DNA of 64,000 nt from Symsagittifera roscoffensis (lineage: Eukaryota > Xenacoelomorpha > Acoela > Convolutidae), in assembly GCF_963678635.1 (NCBI RefSeq), contig NC_087064.1, forward strand, positions 76,288,213-76,352,212, given 5' to 3'. Positions 1 to 10,294 of this stretch are shown piece after piece. The stretch's first letter is position 1; each line of letters starts with the position of its first letter. A program made the translations under genes and the position numbers. Under the pieces are notes generated by a model that did no database searches, was not told the DNA's origin, and worked only from the letters and a program-made list of their open reading frames with translations.

Positions 1-39
1 TCGTGATTTACCTGCACAACATTGTTGCTACTCTCTGAG

Positions 40-411
40 CTACATGGGACGGCTGTACCCCAAAACTATGTTCTTTGTTTTTGTAGAATATGGGGATTCT
101 TTGTAACATTTTTTGTCTTCAAATACATATAATGGTGATACTTTTTTCGTACATGTGTAATACCATAATATGTTTCCTTCGTAGTCAATGAAATTTGATC
201 TTTTCCCTGACAACAAATATCCTGCATAAGGTATTTTTCTTACTGCAAGTGCGAGTGATTGTAATATTTGTGTTCGTTCAAGTTCACATAAATGATGAAG
301 CGTTTCTAGTTCTGATAATGACATTTCTTGGAAAATTCTAACTATTGTGTAATTTATGTTCATATCTAAGTGGATTTCACAGTGATTTGCACCAAAATAG
401 GTTTTATTCAT
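40..411 (-). pseudogene. Envelope-like ORF fragment in the retroelement (uncertain)
   Basis: This is a 123-residue open frame with an ATG start at 411. It has scattered cysteines, tyrosine-rich stretches (for example GNILWYYTCTKK) and aliphatic segments that suggest an ectodomain rather than a nuclear protein. Its place at the 3' side of a minus-strand LTR element, after integrase, is where an envelope gene would sit. I see no clear transmembrane anchor or furin site in this piece, and the frame upstream is interrupted. The envelope assignment comes from position and from the neighbouring Cys-rich piece at 694-879. It could also be an unrelated accessory ORF. Confidence 0.35.
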
Positions 412-693
412 AAGTGATAATTCTTGTAAGCTTGTACTGCTTTTGTCTTGTGGTCAAAGTTTTCCACCAGTTCTTCCTGTGTTTTTTTAGAAATGTTACT
501 GGCATGTATGAATTTTCGTTGTTTTTATTGTGATACATTGGATATGGTTTTATTATTAATTTTCCTGTATTCATGTCGAAACTTTTTTCGTATTCGACAA
601 GGATTTCTGAGTATTGTGTTTTATAAAGTGGAGTGTTATATTTGCAAGCGTGTTCCGTTTCTGAGTACGTTTGAAAATATGTTAAGTTGTTTT

Positions 694-879
694 CTATATT
701 ATTGATATGTTTTTAAAACGTTGACTGTTTTGTCTGATTTTTTCGACATGAATTGTGGTACATGTGTCTTCGGGGAACCAAACAATTGTTGCTTGTGTTC
801 CTGTTGTTGGATCGCAATATCCTTGGTCTTTTTTACAAGGTAATCGTATTCCTCGATAAACTATAGTGTCATCTTTCAA
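694..879 (-). pseudogene. Cys-rich envelope-like fragment
   Basis: This 61-residue open frame contains RGIRLPCKKDQGYCDPTTGT followed shortly by ATIVWFPEDTC. It is a compact cluster of three cysteines with a Trp-Phe-Pro segment, of the kind seen in ectodomains of envelope-like glycoproteins in invertebrate retroelements. It lies between integrase remains and another env-like frame on the same strand. It is truncated on both sides by stops. The family assignment comes from general resemblance only. Confidence 0.4.
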
Positions 880-1824
880 ATCTCGTGTTATTTGTACTTT
901 TTCTAATTGGATTTTTTAATCAAAAACCATATTTCTTGATATATTTTGTTTTTTTTTGTGTCAGCTTTGCAATTAGAAGGATTGTTTATTCCAGTCTGCG
1001 GTATCCAATTTTTATCATGAAGATCAGAAGTTGATCGTCCATGTGCGCCGTGGAATGGGTAATTGTCATCTAATTTTTTATGACCTTGGTATCTTTCAAT
1101 TTCCGCAGTCTGGAAAAATTAGCAAAATTTACTAGTTTTATGTTTGTGCCTTTATTTGTTGTTAATTTCAATCGATTAAGTTAGTTTTTACAATCTTCAG
1201 GGCTAAGATGTAAAAGTCTTTCTTTAATAATTTGATCGAAAGATTCGTGATCAAGTCTCTTTTTGTTTCCATTTGAGACTTGGGAACACTTTAATTTTTT
1301 CTCTGAGAATATTGCTGTAAACTTGTATCCTGTTAATGTTGTAGCTCAGGTTTTTGAACAAAGTGTGACTAATATCTTTGTCATTTATTGTTTCTATTTC
1401 TTGTGGTGCAGATTCGCATTGAGTTACTTGATTTATGGCGTATTTATAAATAGTTTTTTTTTTTTCATTTTCTTCACAGTCATAGTGTGTGACTTATAAA
1501 TCGTGGGGTCCTGTTCGAGGGTAAGGATTCTTATGATTTGTTATTTCTGGAAAACTAAAAATGAGTAGGGTCTGAAATATTTGTGTAGGATAGTCCTGAA
1601 TAATGATTATAGAATGTGATGTATCCAAGTGTCTTTTTGTATATTTATCGTTTTTCTAGATAATTTCTGTTGTGAGAAATGGGGGAGGTAATGATTGAGC
1701 TGTTATATTTGGTGGAGCTTAAGGGAAAGGGTGATGTAGTAAATTGTTTAATTTTACTGTGATTTCAAAATTAAGTCTTAAATTGTCTTGTGTAAGGATT
1801 TGTATGTTGTGTTCTTGTATTTCT

Positions 1825-2145
1825 TTATGAATGTTTGTCTACATTGTAATCTGTTGAGTGACCAGTTATGTAGTCTGTAACTGTCGAGGTGTTGACCGAA
1901 TAGTGGAGGGGTGCTACAAATGTACTCCAATCTAATCGTAGGGGTATATAATTGGTTAAATGTTTTTTATATCTATCGTCTAAATTTGTAGGAAATTTTG
2001 GAGGAAATGATGTTGTTGATATCTGACTTATTGAAGGGGTTGAAGGAAATGAGAGGGTTTCTGGAAGTGACAGAGATGTTTCTGATGAGATGTATATTGG
2101 TTCATTTACCAAGTTTGGTTCACCTTGAGTGAACGCTTGTGTCAT
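1825..2145 (-). other. Unrecognised Ser/Thr/Pro-rich ORF within the retroelement
   Basis: This open frame of 106 residues starts with ATG at 2145. It is rich in Ser, Thr and Pro in its first half (SLPETLSFPSTPSISQISTT) and has no motif I recognise. It lies on the same strand as the retroelement genes, between the integrase and the Cys-rich fragments, so it is probably part of the element's third gene or of degraded spacer. No function can be given. Confidence 0.2.
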
Positions 2146-2894
2146 CCAATGTGGGAGATGTTGCGCTGAAGTTGGGGTGGTTAAAGGGATTTTTACGAAT
2201 TTGTTCGGATGTGGGAGTTGATCCTAAGTAGTCCGATGGTACGTTCGGAGTGTTTTCTTGTGAGCTACATTGTAAGGGTTGGGTTACTTTGAATTGTACT
2301 GCTAGAACGATCTACAGCATTTGGGTTTGGTGATGAGGGTATTTTAAAATGTACTCTGGGAGTTGTGAAGTTTCTATTTCGTCTCGGATGTGTAAGAGTT
2401 TATTTATTGTGGGTGTATTTTGGTTCGAATTGGGTGTCTTGTTCTATAAAGATCTTGCTGAACAGAATGGTATATATTGTACGTTCGTTCGTATTGTGGT
2501 TCGCTTAGGGGTGCGTGGCGAATTACAGGTTCTAAAGGTTCTGATAATAGTGAATGCTTTTCTTTGAATGTATATGGGTTTTCTTGAAATGAGATACTTG
2601 TTGATGATTGAGGGTGGTTTGTCTGAGTGGATGTTGGTGTTTTCGGAGATTCATGGGACGTTTTAGCCGGTGGGGACTGTTGTGTGGGTCGTTTAAAAAT
2701 TTTTTCTACGAAGAAAATTTATGTTGATTATGATATCCTTCTAAGAAAATGGTTAAAATTATTGTTGCTAGTGCAAAAAGTTTCATTGCCTTTTTTATAC
2801 ATATGCATATTGTCAGAATTCTGGAAATTAGAAATGTGGAAAATTTTACTATGCGAAGAAAAATGTCTTTCTTGTTGAATAGTTGTCTTAACAT

Positions 2895-3134
2895 TTAGGT
2901 AGTTGTTGAAATATTGTACCTGAGGAGGTGGTCAAGGATTTTTGGAAAGTTGAGGTAGGTTTTGTGGAGTGAATAGAAAATCATGAAAAAACTGCAAAAA
3001 ATTACGAAGAGAAAAAGAAATAATTCGGAGGTATCTATATTGAAAAATATGACGATTTGAAAAAAAGATTGATATGATTCAGAAAAATTTTGAAGTTGTG
3101 TTTTTAGAAGGCTGACTGGTTCGGAAAGAAGCAT
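2895..3134 (-). other. Short ORF with one hydrophobic segment
   Basis: This 79-residue open frame carries a strongly hydrophobic stretch (ELFLFLFVIFCSFFMIFYSL) long enough to cross a membrane, followed by a basic-aromatic tail. It lies between integrase and the env-like pieces on the same strand. It may be a signal-anchor or transmembrane part of the third gene, but AT-rich DNA readily gives Phe/Leu-rich frames by chance. Its role is unknown. Confidence 0.2.
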
Positions 3135-3719
3135 TTGAGAAAAGATTCGTTCTTGCCGAATTAGTTTTTTCCTGTTGAGGCAAAAATTGAATGTGGTCGG
3201 TTTGTTTTTTGATTTTTGACAAGTGGGTTTAAAATGAGCAATTTTTGGTGAAGAGAAGTTGGAAGGTCTAGGTGTGAGCTTTTTAATTTTTTTTATTGGA
3301 TGATCGTGGGTATCTAGGAGTTAACAATACTTTAGGCTAAATGATCATGTCCTATTTTTTCTTTAGGCAAAATTAAATTTTTCCCTTATGGGAAGTTTGG
3401 AGTGTAAGTTGGGACAATTTTGTTGATCTTTGAACCAGTTGATAGAGGAGGGATGTAACATTTAGATTTTGTTTATTCCGGTTGTCAAAAATGAGCGTGA
3501 TGCTAACTTTTGACCTGGATATCCTTTAGTTATAATTAGATAAATTTTTGAGCTTTGCAAATTGTCGGCTAAAGAAGTGGTGTCACAATGAAATGATGTT
3601 TAGATAGCTTCTGATTGGCTAAAGTTGAGCTAGTTGTTCAAGGGTGTCAGCATGAATTCATAGAAAAGAAAAGAAGAAATTGCTATTTTTTCGAAAGTTT
3701 TTTGTAATTCAAAAATTTC

Positions 3720-5068
3720 TTTAATATTTTAGATTTTGGAATGAAGGTTTTATAATCTTTTCGTGGTTGATTTCGAAGTCGGTTTTTTTCATTTCCTGTG
3801 GTAAAATTTTTTCTTCTAATATTCTACTTTTTCTTGGTTTTTGATTTATTTGTTTATTTCTCATTTCTTGGGTTTCTGTTTCTTCGTTATTGTATGAGTA
3901 TTTTCGTTTTTTTTTGTTTCTAAAATTTGTGGTGAACAATTTGTATCAATTGTTTGTTTTTGACTACTGTCTGAGTGGTTGTGGACAATATAAAGTCCTG
4001 CAAATTCCGTTCGGTAAGCGTGCCAGAGGCTAATTTCAAAATTTGTAGGTGATGAAAATGATCTTCATCATGTGTATGTAATGGTAGATTATAACACTTT
4101 GATTCTTTTGTGGGTTGGCAACACATTTGTGTGTTTTTTGAAGAGTTTGCTGTGAACATTGTTGGTTTTCGTGGTTTATGATTAAAAACCACTTCACAAG
4201 GTGATAGTCCTAAGGTTGTTGTTATTTGTGAATTGTAAGCTATGGGGAATAACTTTACATCTGTTGACTTTTCAGTATATTTTATATCGTTTTCATTTAT
4301 GATTCATCTGAGGTATTCTTTTTGTGAACTTTTCTTTCCTTCGACTTAACCACTAGTTCAAGGGGCATGAAATGTTCGTGGTTTGTGTTTAATGTTATAC
4401 AGATGGCATACTGTGATTATTTCATTAATAATAATCTCAGTGTCATTGTCTGTGACAAAGATTTTTGGTAATCCAAATTTTGATATCCACTGTTCACAAA
4501 CTGTTGTATATGCATCATAGGCATTACAATGAGGTACTGGGTTAAGTGCTACGTAGTGAGTAAATCGTCAACTATGACCATTATATATAAGTTTCCTTCT
4601 GAAGAGGTTGATATTGGTCCTTTTGTATCGAATGAGATTCTGTGGTTAAAGTAAAAAAAATTTGTATTTTGAAATCTTGTTTTTCTGCTATTTGCTTTTG
4701 ATGTGGGTATGGTTTATTTAATTGGCTGTAATATTACATATTGGTGCTTTTGGAAATTAATAATTTCGAATGAAATCTAAGTATTTTTTTTCTGATCCTG
4801 CATGCCCTTTTGTGTTTAAGGAATGTGAAATATGAAATGCTAGAATCATCATACTTAGTGGTAAACATGGTACTTTTAATTCAGGTGTTTGATATTCTAA
4901 AATATTTGTGTTTTCGTTTACGGATGTGTTATTGAGTTTTCTAAAGTATCTTAGAAGTGTTTTGTTTCCTAGAATTGTGATATCTGCTTTTATGGGTTTC
5001 GTTTTATAAGAGTGCCAAGATTTTAATTGTATAATGACTGGGTCAAGGTTTTGGAATTTTTGTAGCAT
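3720..5068 (-). pseudogene. Integrase remnant (late pol) of the minus-strand element
   Basis: Several minus-strand frames together cover the end of pol. 5068-4757 resembles the stretch between RNase H and integrase and ends with a histidine-containing segment (SHSLNTKGHAG) in the right place for the integrase zinc finger. Around 4564-4584 is IMVIVDD, matching the first catalytic Asp region of the DDE core. At 4437-4456 is VTDNDTE, the second Asp, where the family normally has Gly instead of the second D in DND. The region of the third acidic residue, near 4340, is broken by a stop and a shift. 4192-3920 begins with EMVF-type residues just after the core (MVFNHKPRKP) and continues into the C-terminal part. 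The gene is non-functional. Confidence 0.65.
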
Positions 5069-5222
5069 TCAAGCGTTAATTTCTCCGTATTTGGTAGAAA
5101 AAAACGTTCAATTTCTAACTTTGAGAGAGGTATGTTATCCAGAGGGCCATGAAGGTTAAAAACTTGATATATTGTGTATTCTAAATCAGTATCGGGAGTT
5201 TCTGATAAATTTGTATTATCAG

Positions 5223-7961
5223 TTAGATTTTTTTTCTGTTAAAGGGAATAGATCTGTCCTGTACATTTTTTGTTTGAGTGGTTTTTTTGTGTTGTTTTTG
5301 ATCCATGATGAATATGGTTATGGTTTGAAAACTGGGAGGGCCTGAATGGGTTTCTTCAGTTGATTGTACTTGATTAATTTGTCTACAGTTTTGTTGTGAA
5401 TTCTGGTATTGTGTATTATTTCTGTGCGGTGATTGGGAAAATTTTCTTTGTGGATTTTGATAATTCGAAAATCTATTTTGAGAATTGTCACGTGATCTAT
5501 TGTGATAATTATTAAAGCATGATACATTATTTGAATAGTTTCGTGATCTGTTATTTTGATATGGTCTTTTCCTGTTGTTTGAATAGTTTCTGTTTCTTTT
5601 GTATGAGGAGTTTCTAGATTGATCATTTGAATAAAATCTGTTTCGGGGGCTTGAGTTTAAACGATTCCTGTTATAATTTGAGTAGTTGCTGCGTTTTGAG
5701 TTTGATCTTGAATAATTATTTTTTATCGATTGTTTTGACTGTTTGATCAAGTATATCTATTTTGTGAGAAATTCCGTGAGAAATTCCAAAATAGTTATAT
5801 CTGTAGGGTGATTGTTGTCTGGAGACATTATAGTTACCACGAAGTGGTTTTCTTGAACTTTTGTTACTGTGATTGTTTTTGTTTGGTAGATTTTGGTCTT
5901 TTTTTATGTATTCTTGAAATGATTTATTTGGTTCTCTATGTTTTTTGTGGTTATTTTTGATTATCTTGTTGTTTTTGTCTACATTCAGCAATGCAGTTTC
6001 CGTATCTTTGGCAAAAGTTACACCATTTTTTGAATGATGGTTTGCCCTTAAAGTTTTGGTTTTTCTCGTAGATAATTAATATTTGAGGAATTTTTTTCAT
6101 CTAGTTCAGTATCAGAGTAATGATTATGATTTAATTGTGAAGTAGTGCTTTGAATGTTATTTATATATTGTAATTTAACTTTTTTCTTTCTTTCAGTTCC
6201 ATAGTGATTTCAGCTTGATCTTGTTTATCTACTAGTTTTCTGAAGTCTTTATTGGGTTCTCGAACTGAAGATGGATGGGATGCTCTCTTTCTTATTGCTA
6301 TTTTTCGTAATTGAGGTGTTTGAGTCATCATTGATATTTCTGTCTTTTTTGTATTCTTATAACCATGTGTTTTATGGGAATATGCTTTTCTTACTAGTGT
6401 TTCAATTCTCACTGCAAGTTGCTTGATTGTTCCGTTCGGGATTCTACGATTTTGTTTGCATAAAACTCTTTGGTGTTATTTGTTTCTTTCTGAGTCGAAC
6501 ATTTTCGAAAATTCTTGTGAGAATTTTTTCCAATCTGACTTAATATCTATAGGTAAAACTGAAAACCATTTTTGGGCTGCGCCATCATCAAGTGTGGTTT
6601 TGATTAGAGCTGCGCGTCTATGTATCCAACTTTGCTGAAGTTATGTATTCACTGGCTCAGGTCCTATATTTAAAATCAAATCTGCTGTGACTGCATTCAA
6701 ACAGTCTTCTACTGAGTGTTCAGGATCTGTTCCTGGGAATACCATTAGTGGCTTATTTGAACATATTGAGGATCCATCCATAATGTATGGATTCATAGTC
6801 ATTTGTATTGATTCTGCGGCATTTGGTATTTTCGAAAAAAATTTAAGTTGAGTCTTAGTTATTTCGTGTTGTTGTAGATAAAATGGTAGTGAGATTTCAT
6901 TTTGCAATTTAGTTGGTTTGTAATTTTGTGTATTCACTGGGTTTTGTGATTGAAAATTATTATTATATGATGCTGGGTGACGTCCTGTATGCATTTTCTC
7001 GTTTCATGTATATGGTTCGAAAAGATCTGGTTGATAGAAAGGATTTGGTTGATCGATGTTCCAGTTATTGTGATGATGATTTTTTTTAAATCGTTGGTTT
7101 TGATAAAAAATATTCTTCATCTTCTGAATAATGTGGTTGGTTCCTAATATGGTGTTTGCTTGTAATGTTTTTACTTTGTTGAAAAAATGGATAATTTTCA
7201 CTACGATCTAGTGTAGCTCGCGGATGATTGCTAAAGAATACTGATTGAGAAGCTTGTTGTGGCACATTTTGGTTTTATGATTGTGATGATTTTGACTATT
7301 CATATTGATGGGTTTTGTTGTTTTGAATTTTTGGAAAAATTATAGTAATGATCTGAGAAGATAATTCTAATTGATGTCTTTTGCTTATAGTTTGTCTTCA
7401 TGTTATTACTGTCTAAATGTTTGATAGTCTATTTAAAATTTTTTTGGAATATTTGAAGGCTTCACTGTCGAATGTATAGATGTTTGTGGAAATAAAGTGT
7501 TTTTATTTTTTGGTTTTGTAAGTGTTGGGTGATTAGGAGAAATACTTTGTTGTGTTGTTGTTGGCATTGTTTCAACTATTTCGCCATTTAAGAATTGTGA
7601 TGGAGTTTGAATATCTTGCGGTGTAAGATTTTTTGTTCCGTTTAAATGTTTTTAATTAGTAAAGGTAGAATTTACACTATTATTTCCTTCTCTATCGGTG
7701 AATATTGAATTATAGTTTAAAGGTGTTGCTTCAATGGTTTAGAGTTATTCTAACATAATCTCTGTTAATGGAACTTGTGGTGATTGTATGACTTGAGATG
7801 TCAGTTGGTATAATAATTATTGATTGATGAGACCATTCAGGGCCCCAAACATAATATGTTCCGTCTGCCAATATAATTTTATAGTCTGAATTTTGTGTTT
7901 GTGGTTGAAAGTTTTTTCTTGCTAGTGATATAGGGTCAAGACTATGGACAAAATAATCCAT
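5223..7961 (-). pseudogene. gag remains with zinc knuckle and Arg/Asn/Ser-rich tail
   Basis: Gag begins with ATG at 7961, 140 bases inside the primer-binding site. It continues in pieces. 6994-6641 includes PLMVFPGTDPEHSVEDCLNA, a capsid-like start. 6640-6161 covers the capsid core, with QLAVRIETLVRKAYS before its end. A zinc knuckle lies at 5981-6022. A very basic tail at 5750-5223 is built almost wholly of Arg, Asn, Ser, Tyr and Gln and suits RNA binding. The frames are shifted and stopped several times. The knuckle keeps its three cysteines, but Asn stands where His is expected. Lying between LTR/PBS and integrase on the same strand makes the gag call secure; the exact boundaries are not. 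Confidence 0.65.
5981..6022 (-). other. Gag CCHC zinc knuckle with His replaced by Asn
   Basis: Translation of the minus strand gives CNFCQRYGNCIAEC, which matches the C-x2-C-x4-H-x4-C retroviral knuckle in spacing (Gly just before the fourth position, final Cys at +14). The zinc-binding His is replaced by Asn. Confidence 0.65.
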
Positions 7962-8100
7962 TATAAACCATGCTAGTATCTTTTGTAAATCCTGTTTAAC
8001 ATTTTGTGATATATCGTTATTAGTGAGATTTTCACGAATTGTATTGAAAAATTTTGAACAAATACTTGTTTCTAGTCTTACAGCTGTATGTCGGGATGCC

Positions 8101-8115
8101 TCACTGGTCGCACCA
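8101..8115 (-). promoter_or_regulatory. Candidate tRNA primer-binding site
   Basis: On the minus strand this reads TGGTGCGACCAGTGA, starting with the TGG complementary to a tRNA 3' CCA. It lies two bases inside the inferred LTR end (…ACTCA, then TC, then TGG). This spacing is typical of Ty3/gypsy elements. The tRNA species is not determined. Confidence 0.55.
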
Positions 8116-8117
8116 GA

Positions 8118-8376
8118 TGAGTTAAGTATGGTTTAGTGTACTCATAGAGTAATTTCAGATAAGGTACACCGTCTGCTCGTCACGCTATCTTTTTTCGGCC
8201 GGATGGTTTGTATAACTTCTTAGTCTAATACCGATCTTAATCTTACTCTTATATCTCCTAGTCTCAATAGATCTAGTGTATAATTGTTAATGCGAGTTAG
8301 TTTCCAGAAGGAGAACAACTGTATTCTAAGTTTAATTCAAATTACTCTGTTGCTGAAACTACAAGTAGTTTCAGCA
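8118..8376 (-). repeat. 5' LTR of the minus-strand retrotransposon
   Basis: On the minus strand it starts TGCTGAAACTAC at 8376 and ends TTAACTCA at 8118, giving TG…CA ends and a length of 259 bp. A TATAAGA-like box lies near 8249-8258 on that strand. The primer-binding site follows directly. The partner LTR is outside the window, so the boundary is inferred from these signals only. Confidence 0.5.
8351..8376. repeat. Perfect 12-bp palindrome at the LTR start
   Basis: The sequence TGCTGAAACTAC is followed by two bases and its exact reverse complement. It coincides with the outer end of the inferred LTR, so it could be part of the integrase-recognised terminus or a hairpin in the transcript leader. 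Confidence 0.7.
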
Positions 8377-10180
8377 CTTACCAATAAGTGTAAATGTTAG
8401 TTATGAAGTATGATTGGTTAGTTTAAAATATTTTATAGAATTAAAGATATAAATTTAAAACCAAGTATAAATTATAGTTTAGAACTGGCTCCAAAACTGA
8501 TGTGCGGGTTTGACAGACTGCAAAACCTTTCATAATTTCTTCGCTTATTACAGAAATGGCGTTTTTTATTAATAATATTATGATATTCATGACTATTGTT
8601 ATTAGAAATCTAGAGTAGATTCAAGTTATTATTATGATTTTTATAGTTATATAAATATTATTATTATTTTCTTTTAATCTCAATATTAATACAGATAATC
8701 TACATGTTTTATATTTAGAATTGAACCAGCAAAACAAAAAAACGATTAGCTGTTGGCTTTGAAGAATCTGATTTCAGCTATGAGTACTGATAAATTACTT
8801 TTATTTGGTTAAATTGAAAAAGAAAAGATAGAGATCAAATCTTCAAAAACACTGGTGGTAAACTTTAAGTTTAACTGGTATAAATGAAAAAAAAATGCTT
8901 TTTCTACTGCTAAGGGGCAGCTCTACCAGCTCTACCAGTCTTGGCAAGGTCAAAACTTTATTTCTGAAGGTAATTGATGCCAGCATCTGCAAATAATTTA
9001 TCTTGGCTTCCGTATCTGTAAGAACGCGTTTAGTGCTGCTTAGATTTTCAAAAGAATTCATCAACTGGCCGACTGGCCGTATCCGCTGAATGGTAAAAAA
9101 AATCGGAAATTGAGAAGTTTTGCAAACTAATTGACATCAGCCGTGCTCAAATTGTCAATCAATTTGCTACTGAGTGAAATTTGCTTTTTTGCTGCTGATT
9201 GAGAACTGACATTAAAGGGTTCAAATAGGAACCAAATATGGTTACGAAAGTCAAAATTCTATTTCTTGGAGACAAGTTATTCGCGACCACAAAGTATCTT
9301 TCGTGTTTTTTTGCGATCATCTATCTCTCGCGATTTTTTTTCTCTTGTTTTCAATTTGGGCTAATTTTTAATTCTCAATACACTGGGCTACAACAAAAAA
9401 GTCGACGTTGATTTCAACGAGCTAATCAGTTTTTTTGTTCACGTCTTTGCCTTTTTCTCTGAGCTATCTTGTTTTGAAAGCTTAAAATAGCCAGTAAATT
9501 CTTAGTGGTTTTGGAGTTACTATTGCTTTGGAAACATCTTCTGAAACTCAATGAATCTGATCTTAGGGACTCAAATTTGTTTTTGTTTCGCAAGCTGATG
9601 ATCTTCACTTAACCTTTACGCCGGGAAAAAACGAAAAAAAAATTATGAAATGCATAGTTGCTCCAGCTTAATTCAACAAATGGATAATTTTTTACTCGCT
9701 GCTCAACAAAAACTCCAACAAAAGAACTATTCCAGCTGATGTTTTAGAAAATTGACTTCTAAGACTCATGCACAAGGTTTTCATGAGCAGTTTTCAGATT
9801 AAAATTTCTGTAGGGGCAGATTAGCGACGGAGAGGGAGGGGGTGGTGATAATTGAACATGACGCGGGCAAAAGCAAGAGGGAAATTCCAAACAATTTGGA
9901 GTTAACCCACGTTTGTACAATACATTAAAAGTACAAAAACCTTTAACATATAAATATCATAACTATTGTCGTTATTCTTAATTAGAAAAATTTAATTTGA
10001 TTAACCATAATTACTTGAATTCTGTTTCAAATTTAACCAGTTTAATTTAGCCTGGGATTTTGGGATAGCTTTTAATGAAATGAGTTTGAACGTATTATAT
10101 TTCAGTTTTTTTCCTTTAAAACTTGGCTCTTTCAAATGTCTGATAACTTAAACCTTGAAGATCAATAGTCGGTGCTTTTT

Positions 10181-10294
10181 AAACCATCTCTGACAAACCA
10201 AGGCAAAAAACCTACAACTAAGTATAATGATTTTTTTAAACCATCTCTGATAAACCAAGGCAAAAAACCTACAACTAAGTATAATGATTTTTAC
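10181..10294. repeat. 57-bp tandem duplication
   Basis: Two adjacent copies begin with AAACCATCTCTGA at 10181 and 10238. They differ at only a few positions (GACAAACC against GATAAACC), so the duplication is recent. Confidence 0.9.

Larger units (their letters stand above)
1..8376 (-). mobile_element. Decayed LTR retrotransposon, 3' end beyond window edge
   Basis: Read on the minus strand, the order is 5' LTR (8118-8376), primer-binding site (8101-8115), gag (about 7961-5223), late pol with integrase (5068-3720) and then unassigned and envelope-like ORFs down to position 40. This gag-pol-env order fits a Ty3/gypsy-type element of the env-bearing kind. The reading frames are full of stops and shifts, so the copy is dead. 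Protease, reverse transcriptase and RNase H proper are not visible: gag ends at 5223 and the RNase H-integrase linker starts by 5068, so the centre of pol has been deleted. The 3' LTR must lie before position 1. The assignment rests on the integrase and gag motifs; the env part is weaker. Confidence 0.75.
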
